Shown here: positions 34,101-42,928 of the stretch, piece after piece
Layout of the letters: every line of letters begins with the position of its first letter
Numbering within the stretch: the stretch's first letter is position 1
NCBI GenBank assembly: GCA_902362805.1
Contig: CABIXY010000008.1
Span: forward strand, 31,580-95,579
Direction: 5' to 3'
Source of the DNA: Eubacteriaceae bacterium
Lineage (GTDB): Bacteria > Bacillota > Clostridia > Peptostreptococcales > Anaerovoracaceae
DNA length: 64,000 nucleotides
The notes under the pieces: generated by a model
The model's input: only the letters and a program-made list of their open reading frames with translations
Told to the model about the DNA's origin: nothing
Database searches by the model: none
Translations under genes and position numbers: made by a program

Positions 34101-35033
34101 ATGAATGTGAATATGACTGCCGAAGAATTTTGCCGCTTTGTCTGGCAAAAGTATCTTGTAGAGAGACGCTATGATATAATGGATGAGGTAATTGATGGAC
34201 AGATCAGTGTGATTGGAACGGGAGCCCACGAAATGTGTCCCAACATAGAATCTTTTGTGGCATCAATCACTCGTGAGAGCCAGGAATGGAACGGCGCCTT
34301 TATTATAAAAGACCAATGGTATCAGACGACAGAACTGACCGAGCAGCTTTCATTAGTCATTGGTGAGCTGGCAGTGAAAGAAGATGGCAATGATGGCATC
34401 TTGTATGATGTTCGTTTTCGTTTTACCATGATCGTACGAAAGACAGAAAGTGGATTTAAGCTGATTCATGTGCATCAGTCAGTGCCTGATGCCAATCAAG
34501 CACACGATGAATTCTTTCCACATCGCATGATAGAAGAAAATAGCAGCCAGGTGATTTATAATTTGCGTCACGATACCATGACTGGCCTTTTAAACAGGCT
34601 CTACTTGAAAGAAATCGTCAATCGTGCCATGGAAGAGGACACTGACAGCATAATGCTGATGATGGACATTGATGACTTTAAAAGCCTGAACGATCGCTAT
34701 GGGCATCCCTTCGGCGATAAGGTTTTAGTTCTGTTTGCACAAAGTTTGAAGGCCGCTTTTCCGCAAGCGATGATAGGACGAATTGGCGGTGACGAGTTTG
34801 TAGTCTATCTAACGGGGAAGCCGGACAGGTTAAAAGACAGAATTGACCGCTTCCTTTTGGATTGGCAGGAAAGCCAGGCGGTTTTGGCCCTGACGCATCT
34901 TATAACTGCCAGTATCGGCATCGCCGAAGTACCTAAAGACGGAAACAATTACGATGTTGTTTGGGAAAAGGCAGACCAGGCGCTTTATCAAGCGAAGGAA
35001 AACGGCAAGGCACAGACCGCGAGTGTTAAGTGA
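34101..35033 (+). CDS. Diguanylate cyclase (GGDEF) with N-terminal NTF2-like domain
   Basis: The protein has 310 residues from ATG 34101 (TGAGGTTAAGTGG before it); upstream in-frame ATGs at 34057 and 34068 and the start at 33885 lack a good site. Residues 1-140 resemble a SnoaL/NTF2-like sensor (TAEEFCRFVWQKYLVERRYD, GFKLIHVHQSVPD). Residues 155-310 form the GGDEF domain, with NLRHDTMTGLLNR, MMDIDDFKSLNDRYGHPFGD, an intact active site RIGGDEF and YQAKENGKA at the end. It makes cyclic di-GMP from GTP in the cytoplasm. No transmembrane segment is present. Two c-di-GMP riboswitches lie 12 kb downstream. Confidence 0.9.
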   Translation: MNVNMTAEEFCRFVWQKYLVERRYDIMDEVIDGQISVIGTGAHEMCPNIESFVASITRESQEWNGAFIIKDQWYQTTELTEQLSLVIGELAVKEDGNDGILYDVRFRFTMIVRKTESGFKLIHVHQSVPDANQAHDEFFPHRMIEENSSQVIYNLRHDTMTGLLNRLYLKEIVNRAMEEDTDSIMLMMDIDDFKSLNDRYGHPFGDKVLVLFAQSLKAAFPQAMIGRIGGDEFVVYLTGKPDRLKDRIDRFLLDWQESQAVLALTHLITASIGIAEVPKDGNNYDVVWEKADQALYQAKENGKAQTASVK

Positions 35034-35091
35034 AGCCGCTGTTGGGGAGATACAGCCAGCGGTAGGAAAATACAGCCAAATATTCGAACTA

Positions 35092-35126
35092 TTCAAAAAG
35101 CCATTGTGTGACAAGGGCTTTTTTGT
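35092..35126 (+). terminator. Terminator of the GGDEF gene
   Basis: AAAAAGCC / GGCTTTTTT arms around a 13-base loop, ending in a T-run. Confidence 0.7.
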
Positions 35127-35252
35127 TATAATGGTTTCAACAGTCTTGACGGCTTCGCCGCAAGGAAGAAACCATTGAATTACGGCGCGCGATTTTAAAT
35201 TCAGAGGAATTGCCGTAGTATAATGGTTTCAACAGTCTTGACGGCTTTGCCG
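35127..35252. repeat. Duplicated leader segment before the EF-G-like gene
   Basis: A 34-bp segment starting TATAATGGTTTCAACAG and ending GACGGCTTYGCCG occurs at 35127-35160 and 35219-35252 with one mismatch. In the first copy it folds as GGTTTC..CTTGACGGC-TTC-GCCGCAAG..GAAACC; the second lacks the 3' arm. Blocks resembling GCGCGNNATTTTAAA then AGGAGG/GAGGAA follow each copy, so a unit of about 90-100 bp appears duplicated. TATAAT may serve as a -10 box but no clear -35 precedes it. Confidence 0.65.
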
Positions 35253-35337
35253 GAGAGAACGTAATGATTGTCTAACCGCATTGCCGCAACGTGGGGACAC
35301 AAGCGGCCGCGTAATTTAAAAGTAGGAGGTCTTATTA

Positions 35338-37287
35338 ATGAAAGGCTACACAAGCGAAACTATTAGAAACGTTGCTTTACTTGGACATGGTGGATGTGGT
35401 AAAACTACATTCTTAGAATCAGCACTGATGGCTACTGACGTTATCAAAAAGCTGGGCAAGGTAGAAGATGGAAATACAGTTTCCGACTATGACAAAATGG
35501 AGATTGAGAAAGGATATTCAATTAATACTTCCGTCGTTCCAATCGAATGGAAGGACAGCAAGATTAATTTTATAGATACACCGGGTTACTTCGACTTTGT
35601 TGGAGAAGTAAACGCCGCACTGAGAGCAGCAGAAGCTGCAGTCATTTTGGTAGATGCAGGATCAGGTATTCAGGTTGGAACAGAAGCTGCTTGGGATGCC
35701 TGCGAAAGATACAAGACACCAAGATTTATCGTCATCAACAAGAGAGATAAGGACGAATTTGACTTCTATAAGACTTTTGACGAATTGAAAGACAAGTTCG
35801 GTGAAACGCTGATTCCATTCAGCTGGCCGTTATCAGCCGAAATCGACGAAGAACTGAAAGAAGCCATCGCCATGGCTGATGACGAACTGATGGAAAAATA
35901 CTTTAACGGAGATGACTTTTCAGACGAAGAAATCAAGAATGGATTAGTAAAGGGCATTTCCGAAGGCGTGATCGTTCCGGTTTGCTCCTCAGCATTCCAG
36001 TTGGGACAGGGCATCGAAGGTCTGTTGGATTTGCTGCTTACCTATGTACCGACTCCGCTTCAGCACGGTCCTTACGCCGGTTTCAACGACAATAATGAAC
36101 CAGTTGAAAGACTTTCAGTTACTGACGCGCCGATGTCAGCTTTCGTATTCAAAACCATTGTTGACCCTTTTGTTGGAAAGATATCCATCATGAAGGTCGT
36201 TACGGGCAAAATCAATTCTGGAACAGAAGTTCTCAACGAAAGAACCGGCAAGCCGGAAAAATTGGGCAAATTGTTCTTCCTCAGAGGTAAAGAACAGTTA
36301 GAATTGAATTATGCTGAGGCTGGCGATATCGTTGCCGTGGCGAAATTGCAGTATACATTGTCAGGTGACACCCTTTGCGACAAGAGTGACGAAATCAGAT
36401 ATCTGCCGTTGGACTTCCCATCACCGACTTATTTTATCGCTATTGAAGCGGCTGATAAGGGTGACGAAGACAAGATGGGCAGCGGCCTATCAAGGCTGAG
36501 AGAAGAAGATCCTTCCTTTGTCGTTGAGAGAAATGCTGAGACGCACCAGACCCTTCTTGGTGGACAGGGCGATATCCAGCTGGGAATCATCATGGCAAAA
36601 TTAAAAGACCGCTTTGGCGTAACCGTTAATGTGGTTCCGCAGAAGATTGCATATAGAGAAACTATCAAAGGCACATCCGACGTTCAGGGCAAACACAAGA
36701 AGCAGTCGGGAGGCGCTGGTCAGTACGGTGATGTACATATCAAATTCTCGCCGTCTACACAGGAATTTGAGTTCGCAGAAGAGCTGTTCGGCGGATCCAT
36801 TCCAAAGAACTATGTTCCAGCTGTAGAAAAAGGACTGGTTGAAAGCATGCAGAAAGGTCCTCTTGCAGGATGCAAAGTAGTAAATGTCAAAGCCGTATTG
36901 TATGATGGATCTTATCACGATGTTGACTCTAACGAGGTTTCCTTCAAAATCGCTGCCTCTTTGGCATTTAAGAAGGGAATCGTGGAAGCAAAACCATGCT
37001 TGCTGGAGCCGATTATGCATATGGATATCTATGTTCCTGACGATTACATGGGTGACGTCATGGGCGATATGAACAAGAGAAGAGGGAAGATTCTCGGTAT
37101 GGAACCGCAGACGAACGGCAGACAGAAGCTGCTTGCAGAGGCACCACAGGCAGAACTTTTCGACTATGCCCTCGGACTTCGTTCCATGACTCAGGGCAGA
37201 GGCCGCTTCGAACTGAAATTTGACAGATACGAAGAAGTTCCGAAGATGATTGCGGACAAAATTATCGCGGAACACCAGGCAGAATAA
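35338..37287 (+). CDS. EF-G-like translational GTPase (paralogue type)
   Basis: The protein has 649 residues with ribosome site AGTAGGAGGTCTTATTA. The domain order is that of elongation factor G, but it is about 40-50 residues shorter. G1 is GHGGCGKTT rather than the canonical GHIDAGKTT, G3 is DTPGYFDFVGE and G4 is NKRD. Domain IV has SGGAGQYGDVHIKF and the domain V end is SMTQGRGRFELKF. This matches the EF-G-like paralogue widespread in Clostridia, whose role (perhaps ribosome rescue or stress translation) is less settled than that of true FusA. It is a single gene with its own leader and terminator. Confidence 0.88.
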   Translation: MKGYTSETIRNVALLGHGGCGKTTFLESALMATDVIKKLGKVEDGNTVSDYDKMEIEKGYSINTSVVPIEWKDSKINFIDTPGYFDFVGEVNAALRAAEAAVILVDAGSGIQVGTEAAWDACERYKTPRFIVINKRDKDEFDFYKTFDELKDKFGETLIPFSWPLSAEIDEELKEAIAMADDELMEKYFNGDDFSDEEIKNGLVKGISEGVIVPVCSSAFQLGQGIEGLLDLLLTYVPTPLQHGPYAGFNDNNEPVERLSVTDAPMSAFVFKTIVDPFVGKISIMKVVTGKINSGTEVLNERTGKPEKLGKLFFLRGKEQLELNYAEAGDIVAVAKLQYTLSGDTLCDKSDEIRYLPLDFPSPTYFIAIEAADKGDEDKMGSGLSRLREEDPSFVVERNAETHQTLLGGQGDIQLGIIMAKLKDRFGVTVNVVPQKIAYRETIKGTSDVQGKHKKQSGGAGQYGDVHIKFSPSTQEFEFAEELFGGSIPKNYVPAVEKGLVESMQKGPLAGCKVVNVKAVLYDGSYHDVDSNEVSFKIAASLAFKKGIVEAKPCLLEPIMHMDIYVPDDYMGDVMGDMNKRRGKILGMEPQTNGRQKLLAEAPQAELFDYALGLRSMTQGRGRFELKFDRYEEVPKMIADKIIAEHQAE

Positions 37288-37302
37288 ATTTATCATTAAA
37301 TA

Positions 37303-37340
37303 GGAAGGAGTTGCTGTATTACACAGCAGCTCCTTTTTTT
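37303..37340 (+). terminator. Terminator of the EF-G-like gene
   Basis: AAGGAGTTGCTGT / ACAGCAGCTCCTT stem with loop ATTAC, then seven T. Confidence 0.9.
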
Positions 37341-37350
37341 CGTGCAAACT

Positions 37351-37470
37351 GTTCATATTATGAAATCATTGTCAATTTATGAGAATTATTAGAAAAATAT
37401 TGACCTTTAAAAAATCTTGGCATATAATAGCCAAAATTCATTATAAGAACATGCTGTTCATTATATGAAC
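37351..37470 (+). promoter_or_regulatory. Promoter and three palindromic operators of the peptide operon
   Basis: TTGACC (37400-37405), 17 bp, TATAAT (37423-37428). GTTCATTATATGAAC (37456-37470) is a perfect 15-bp palindrome; a near copy TTCATTATAAGAAC lies 20 bp before it (37437-37450), and GTTCATATTATGAAA (37351-37365) lies upstream of the promoter. Placement on both sides of the promoter suits a dimeric repressor able to loop DNA. The regulator is not evident nearby. Confidence 0.75.
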
Positions 37471-37500
37471 AACACTATATAGACGGAGAGGAGGTAATTG

Positions 37501-38451
37501 ATGAAGAAAGCAAAGCGACTATGTAAAGGTGATACCATCGGTATTGTATCGCCAGCCAGTCCTTCTGAAAATAAGAGTGAGGTGACCAGAGGCATTGAAA
37601 CACTGGAGGAAATGGGTTATCAAGTCAAAGTCGGCCGTAACGTCAATAAGCGAAAGGGTTTTGTGGCCGCTACCGAGGAGGAACGGGCGGAAGACATCAA
37701 TGCGATGTTTAAAGACGACACCGTCGATGCCATTTTTGTGACGCAAGGCGGATATGGCTCTGCACAGCTCTTTGATAAATTGGACTTTGAAACCATTGTC
37801 GGCAATCCAAAAATTTTTACAGGTTTCAGTGATATCACATCCCTGCATCTGGCGATGAACAAAATCGTCGGACTTGTCACTTTTCACGGACCAGGCATGG
37901 CAAGGTTCAACAGCGAAGATTTGACAGCATACACGGAGAAGCAGTTTTTTAAGGCGTTGGAAAGTGCGGAACCATTAGGAGAGATTCCCTTGGCCGATGA
38001 GAAAAAGTGGCTCAACCCCATCGGAAGGGGGACGTGCCAGGGGACGTTAATCGGCGGGAATCTGACACTGATCTGCGCAAGTCTGGGTACACCTTATGAG
38101 ATTGAGACGAAGGGACGGATTCTGCTCATCGAAGATGTGGATACGGAACCTTGGACCTTCGACCATATGCTGTGCCATCTGAGAAACGCAGGCAAACTGC
38201 GGGAAGCGGCAGGCATTATCGTAGGAGAATGCAAGAATTGTGTCCCGTTCAAATATGAGCCGGGTTTTCTTGTAGACACCAGCCTGGAAGATGTTCTGGA
38301 GTATTATCTGAGCCCTCTGGGCATCCCTGTCTTATACGGACTGCCTTTGGGACACACCGACGACATTGCCACCATCCCTCTGGGCGTTATGGCGGAATTG
38401 GACAGCGAGCAAAAGACTTTCCGCATCCTCGAAAACGGAGTTATTGAATGA
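37501..38451 (+). CDS. S66-family LD-carboxypeptidase (LdcA/MccF type)
   Basis: The protein has 316 residues from ATG 37501 (GGAGAGGAGGTAATTG before it; TTG 37498 is one codon upstream). Hallmarks are GDTIGIVSPASPSENKSE at the start, TQGGYGSAQLFDKLD, the nucleophile Ser in FTGFSDITSLH, LLIEDVDTEPWTFDHML with its Glu, and GLPLGHTDDIATIPLG with the His. The family removes D-amino acids from murein tetrapeptides or, for MccF, cleaves peptide antibiotics. It leads an operon of peptide importer and peptidases, so turnover of wall peptides is the favoured role; defence against a peptide toxin is an alternative. Confidence 0.9.
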   Translation: MKKAKRLCKGDTIGIVSPASPSENKSEVTRGIETLEEMGYQVKVGRNVNKRKGFVAATEEERAEDINAMFKDDTVDAIFVTQGGYGSAQLFDKLDFETIVGNPKIFTGFSDITSLHLAMNKIVGLVTFHGPGMARFNSEDLTAYTEKQFFKALESAEPLGEIPLADEKKWLNPIGRGTCQGTLIGGNLTLICASLGTPYEIETKGRILLIEDVDTEPWTFDHMLCHLRNAGKLREAAGIIVGECKNCVPFKYEPGFLVDTSLEDVLEYYLSPLGIPVLYGLPLGHTDDIATIPLGVMAELDSEQKTFRILENGVIE

Positions 38452-38467
38452 AAAAAGGAGAAGAACG

Positions 38468-40093
38468 ATGAAAAGAATTTGTAAATTAGCATTGACGCTG
38501 GTTCTCGTACTGGCAATGGCAGCAGGCTTTTCTGGCTGTGGCGGAGGAGGCGGTGACTTTGATGCGTCCACCATGACGATTGGATCCAGCACCAGCGTGG
38601 ATACCCTGAATCCCCTGTCTTCCTATGAACAGCAGTCATTCGAGATTATCGCCCTGGTGTATGATCCTCTCGTAAGATATGACAAAGAACTGAACCCATC
38701 GCCAGCCCTGGCCGATGATTGGAAAATCAGCAAGGATGAGAAGACCTGGACCTTCCATTTGAACAAGAACGCAAAATGGCATGACGGTGAGCCAGTCACC
38801 TCGGAAGATGTCAAATATACATATGAACTGATGCTGGATACGGGGCTGGGCTACATGTATTCCAGCTATCTGGAAGGCATTACGGATATCACTTGTCCCG
38901 ATGAACGGACTGTGGTAATAAAGACAAAGCTGCCAAAGGCAAACATGCTGATGAACACCACACCGATTATGCCGAAGCACATCTGGGAAAAGGTGCAGAA
39001 AGAAGAATTGGAAACATGGGATAATGGAGAAATGATCGGAAGTGGTCCATATAAACTGGTATCCAATGAAAATGGCATTGTAAAGGTCAGCAAGAACGAA
39101 AAATATTATGGCACGAAACCGGCAGTAGAAAATTACGTATTTGTGGAATATAAAAATACGGACTCCCTGGCACAGGCTTTGAAGGTAGGGGAGATAGACG
39201 CTGCTGTCAACCTGTCGGCAACCCAGTATTCACAGCTTGAGGACGAAGAGAATGTGACCGTTATCTCTGGCGAAGTGCAGGGATTTATGCAGGTGGGTAT
39301 CAACTGTTCAGAAGATCCTGCCTCAAAAGGGAATCCGCTGCTGAAAGATGCGGAAATCAGAAAAGCCATCGAATATGCTACGGATAAACAGAATATCATC
39401 GACATGGCTTACCAAGGACACGGAACCGAAGGGACGACCATGCTCAATGCCAGCGATCCCTACCACTATGCGCCAAAAGGCGAGGAACTGAGAAGCTACA
39501 ACATCGAAAAAGCTAATAAGCTGTTGGATGATGCCGGTTACAAAGACAAAAACGGAGATGGTATCAGAGAAGATGCAGACGGCAACAAGCTATCCTTTGA
39601 ATTTATCAATATCGGTGATAACAGTGCAGAGGTAAAGACTGGACAGCTGATCGCCTCCACCTGTAAAGAAGCAGGAATAGAAATCGATTTAAAGACCATG
39701 GACAGCGGTGCTCTGCAGGATGCCATTACGGCAGCAGATTACGACATGTTCATGTGGGGCTGGGGCGGTGATTATGACCCGACCGTCATGATGGGCATTT
39801 TGACCACTGCGCAGATCGGCAGTAATAATGAACCACAGTGGTCCAACGCAAAGTATGACCAGCTGTACGAGAAACAGCAGACAGAGATGGACAAAGAGAA
39901 GAGAATCGCCTTGGTTCAGGAGATGGAAAAAATCGCTTACGACGAAGCGCCTTACATCATCCTCTTATATGACAACAATATCCAAGGTTACAGAAGCGAT
40001 CGCTGGACAGGCGTCGAGCAGATTCCAGAAAAGGGCACTTACTACTTTAATATGACTATCGAAAACTACATTAATGCAGCGCCTGTCAAGTGA
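38468..40093 (+). CDS. Peptide ABC transporter substrate-binding lipoprotein (family 5)
   Basis: The protein has 541 residues from ATG 38468 (AAAAAAGGAGAAGAACG before it). The lipobox GFSGC near residue 23 anchors it to the membrane. The family 5 solute-binding fold is visible in SSTSVDTLNPLSSYEQQSFE, LADDWKISKDEKTWTFHLNK, KWHDGEPVTSEDVKYTYELM and DYDMFMWGWGGDYDP. It binds oligopeptides or dipeptides outside the membrane and delivers them to the permease encoded next. The gene follows ldcA by 16 bp. Confidence 0.93.
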   Translation: MKRICKLALTLVLVLAMAAGFSGCGGGGGDFDASTMTIGSSTSVDTLNPLSSYEQQSFEIIALVYDPLVRYDKELNPSPALADDWKISKDEKTWTFHLNKNAKWHDGEPVTSEDVKYTYELMLDTGLGYMYSSYLEGITDITCPDERTVVIKTKLPKANMLMNTTPIMPKHIWEKVQKEELETWDNGEMIGSGPYKLVSNENGIVKVSKNEKYYGTKPAVENYVFVEYKNTDSLAQALKVGEIDAAVNLSATQYSQLEDEENVTVISGEVQGFMQVGINCSEDPASKGNPLLKDAEIRKAIEYATDKQNIIDMAYQGHGTEGTTMLNASDPYHYAPKGEELRSYNIEKANKLLDDAGYKDKNGDGIREDADGNKLSFEFINIGDNSAEVKTGQLIASTCKEAGIEIDLKTMDSGALQDAITAADYDMFMWGWGGDYDPTVMMGILTTAQIGSNNEPQWSNAKYDQLYEKQQTEMDKEKRIALVQEMEKIAYDEAPYIILLYDNNIQGYRSDRWTGVEQIPEKGTYYFNMTIENYINAAPVK

Positions 40094-40107
40094 GAAAGAG
40101 GCAATAT

Positions 40108-41076
40108 ATGAAAAACAGCAGCTTACTTCGAAAGATATTTTATGCTCTGATTACCATTATGGCGGTAATCATCTTTAACTATTTTCTTTTCAGAGTTCTG
40201 CCAGGCGACCCGATCTCGATGATCATGAGAAATCCAAAAGCGTCGGAGGCTTCTATTGAAGCCATCCGCGCTTCCTATGGACTGGATCTGCCCTGGTACA
40301 GCCAATTTGTGGTGTATCTGAAGGGATTGTTTACGGGAGATTTCGGAACGTCCTTTGTCTATAAAGCGCCTGTCATGGAAGTGATTGGAGCAAAGATTCT
40401 GCCTACCGTGGTGATGCTGGGATTGGCAGAAATCGTCGCTATCATCGTCGGCGTTTTCCTGGGCATCATGGCTGCCTGGAGGAGAGGATCAAGGCTGGAC
40501 GTGGGTACTCTGAGCTTTTCCCTGATTACGTATTCCATGCCGACCTTTTGGCTGGGCATGATCATGGTCGTCATCTTTGCAGTCAATCTGAGATGGCTGC
40601 CCATCAGCGGCATGACGACTGCCGGCATGGTCTATTCCTCGAGCATGGCGATGATCGCAGACATGGCAGCCCATTTGATTCTTCCGGTCATCACTATGAG
40701 CATCCTTTTGATCGGCGAATATGCGCTGACCATGCGCAACACTTTGATCGACGTCTTGTCAGAAGACTACATCACGACGGCAAGAGCAAAAGGGTTTCGG
40801 GAGAAATATGTTCTGAGAAAGCACGCCATGCCCAACGCCATGCTGCCCATGGTGACCATTATCGCCATCAACCTGGGATTGGTCATCGGCGGTGCAGTGC
40901 AGATAGAGACCATATTCTCCTGGCCGGGAATCGGAAACCTCATGTACGAGGCGCTTTCTGCCAGGGATTATCCGGTGCTGCAGGGAATCTTCCTTCTCGT
41001 TACCGTCTGTGTCGTCTTAGCAAACCTGATCACAGATTTGATCTATGACAGGATTGACCCAAGAGTAAGAAATTAG
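40108..41076 (+). CDS. Peptide ABC transporter permease, DppB/OppB type
   Basis: The protein has 322 residues from ATG 40108 (GAAAGAGGCAATAT before it; GTG 40090 overlaps the previous stop). Six membrane spans; the N-terminal motif PGDPISMIMRNPKASEASIE and the cytoplasmic coupling loop EDYITTARAKGFREKYVLRK (EAA motif) are typical of DppB. It pairs with the DppC-type subunit encoded 10 bp downstream to form the channel. Confidence 0.94.
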   Translation: MKNSSLLRKIFYALITIMAVIIFNYFLFRVLPGDPISMIMRNPKASEASIEAIRASYGLDLPWYSQFVVYLKGLFTGDFGTSFVYKAPVMEVIGAKILPTVVMLGLAEIVAIIVGVFLGIMAAWRRGSRLDVGTLSFSLITYSMPTFWLGMIMVVIFAVNLRWLPISGMTTAGMVYSSSMAMIADMAAHLILPVITMSILLIGEYALTMRNTLIDVLSEDYITTARAKGFREKYVLRKHAMPNAMLPMVTIIAINLGLVIGGAVQIETIFSWPGIGNLMYEALSARDYPVLQGIFLLVTVCVVLANLITDLIYDRIDPRVRN

Positions 41077-41086
41077 GAGGAAGACC

Positions 41087-41965
41087 ATGGGTGAGAGCAA
41101 CAATTTACAGAGCAATAAAAAATCAAAAGAAATCTGGCAGTCGGTCCGGCAGAACAGAATGGCTATGGTGGGCCTGGTCACACTGGCAGTCTTTATCCTG
41201 ATTGCAATTTTCGGACCAATTCTCATGCCTTTTTCAACACAGGAATTTGGCGGCATGGGAGATGTCCTCAGACCGCCCAGCGGCGACCATCTGCTGGGTA
41301 CCGATGATATGGGCAGAGATGTCCTGGCGAACCTGATGGCAGGTGCGAGGATTTCCCTTTTGATCGGAGCTGTCGCTACCATTATTTCAATGGCAATCGG
41401 TACCCTGGTCGGTATTTCTGCCGGCTATTTTGGCGGGGCAGTGGATAACGTACTGATGCGTCTGACTGATTTCTTTCTCGTCATACCGTGGCTGCCGCTG
41501 ATGATGGTGCTGGCAGCAATCCTGGGAACAAGTATTTGGAATATCATACTGGTCATCGGTCTGACCAGCTGGGCGGGAACAGCGAGAGTCGTGAGAGCGC
41601 AGACCCTCTCTGTCAAAGAACGGCAGTTTGTGGAACGTACTCTTTCCCTGGGCGCGGGAAACTGGCATATTATGTGGAAACACATTCTGCCCAACGTCTT
41701 CCCGCTGGTCTTTGCCAATACCGTCCTTATTGCGGCGACGGCCATCACCTCAGAGACCACTTTGAGCTTTTTGGGACTGGGTGACACGACCACGGCAAGC
41801 TGGGGCATGATGCTTCACTACGCTTTCGAGTGCGGAGCCACAGGGCTGGGCGCTTATTGGTACTATCTGCCCCCTGGAATCTGTGTCATCGCAGTTGTTC
41901 TGGCATTTACACTGCTGGGTTATGCCTTTGATGAAATCCTGAATCCAAAGCTGAAAGAGAGGTAA
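41087..41965 (+). CDS. Peptide ABC transporter permease, DppC/OppC type
   Basis: The protein has 292 residues with ribosome site TTAGGAGGAAGACC. Six spans; LLGTDDMGRDVLANLMAGAR after the first loop and the EAA loop ERQFVERTLSLGAGNWHIMW are DppC hallmarks. The N-terminal OppC domain (KEIWQSVRQNRMAMVGLV) is present. It is the second half of the import channel. Confidence 0.94.
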   Translation: MGESNNLQSNKKSKEIWQSVRQNRMAMVGLVTLAVFILIAIFGPILMPFSTQEFGGMGDVLRPPSGDHLLGTDDMGRDVLANLMAGARISLLIGAVATIISMAIGTLVGISAGYFGGAVDNVLMRLTDFFLVIPWLPLMMVLAAILGTSIWNIILVIGLTSWAGTARVVRAQTLSVKERQFVERTLSLGAGNWHIMWKHILPNVFPLVFANTVLIAATAITSETTLSFLGLGDTTTASWGMMLHYAFECGATGLGAYWYYLPPGICVIAVVLAFTLLGYAFDEILNPKLKER

Positions 41966-41970
41966 ACGAG

Positions 41971-42927
41971 ATGAAGCTATTAGAAGTGAAAAATTTAAAG
42001 ACCTATTTTGATACCTCCAAAGGTCAGCTGAAAGCGGTCGATGACGTGAGTTTCGACTTAGACTACGGAGAAGCTTTGGGTCTGGTTGGAGAATCCGGCT
42101 GCGGCAAAACCACCAGTGCCCTGTCCATCTGCAGGCTTTTGCCAAAGGAAGGAAAGGTCTACGGCGGAGAGATTCTCCTTGAGGGCAGTGATATCGCGAA
42201 ACTGTCCGATGACGAAATTAGACATCATCGTTGGAAGGACATTTCTGTCATTTTTCAAGGTGCGATGAATGCCCTCAATCCGGTCATGAACATCGGCGAC
42301 CAAATCGCCGAAGCTGTCATGCTTCACGATGGGCTGTCAAAGGCGGATGCACTGAAGAGGGCGGGGGATCTCCTGGAGCTGGTGGAAATCTCCAGAGGCC
42401 GTGTTGCCAACTATCCTCATGAATTCAGCGGCGGTATGAAGCAGAGAGTCATGATCGCCATGGCTTTGGCTTGTAATCCCAAGGTAGTCATCGGAGATGA
42501 ACCGACGACAGCCCTGGACGTCATGGTGCAGGCACAGATTCTGAATCTGCTGGAAAAGTTGAGAAAAGAGCTGAACATGGGACTGATCCTCATTACACAC
42601 GACCTTTCCATTCTGGGGGAGACCTGTGACAAGATCGCCGTCATGTATGCGGGGAAAATTGTAGAAAGTGGAACGGTCGCTGATATTTTTGAAAACGCGA
42701 AGCACCCATATACCAAGAAGCTGATCGGCTGTTTTCCTAACGTGGAAAAAGAGAAACGGATACCAGACGGAATCAAAGGCGCGCCGGCAAATATGCTGCA
42801 TCCGCCTGCAGGCTGTGCTTTTCATCCGCGATGCGAGATGGCTTCAGACCGATGCAGGGCGGAGGTTCCACAGCAGAAAAAGTCAGGCACAAGTCACCAA
42901 GTGGCCTGCCATCTGGCGGAGGTGTAA
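41971..42927 (+). CDS. Peptide ABC transporter ATP-binding protein, DppD/OppD type
   Basis: The protein has 318 residues; the ribosome site AAAGAGAGGTAAACG lies in the end of the permease gene. Walker A is GESGCGKTT, the signature is EFSGGMKQRVMIA, Walker B is PKVVIGDEPTTALD and the switch His is in LITHDLSIL. The C-terminal oligopeptide-transporter extension carries a Cys-rich segment (CAFHPRCEMASDRC), typical of subunits that may bind an Fe-S cluster or metal. It powers uptake together with the DppF partner. Confidence 0.94.
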   Translation: MKLLEVKNLKTYFDTSKGQLKAVDDVSFDLDYGEALGLVGESGCGKTTSALSICRLLPKEGKVYGGEILLEGSDIAKLSDDEIRHHRWKDISVIFQGAMNALNPVMNIGDQIAEAVMLHDGLSKADALKRAGDLLELVEISRGRVANYPHEFSGGMKQRVMIAMALACNPKVVIGDEPTTALDVMVQAQILNLLEKLRKELNMGLILITHDLSILGETCDKIAVMYAGKIVESGTVADIFENAKHPYTKKLIGCFPNVEKEKRIPDGIKGAPANMLHPPAGCAFHPRCEMASDRCRAEVPQQKKSGTSHQVACHLAEV

Positions 42928-42928
42928 A

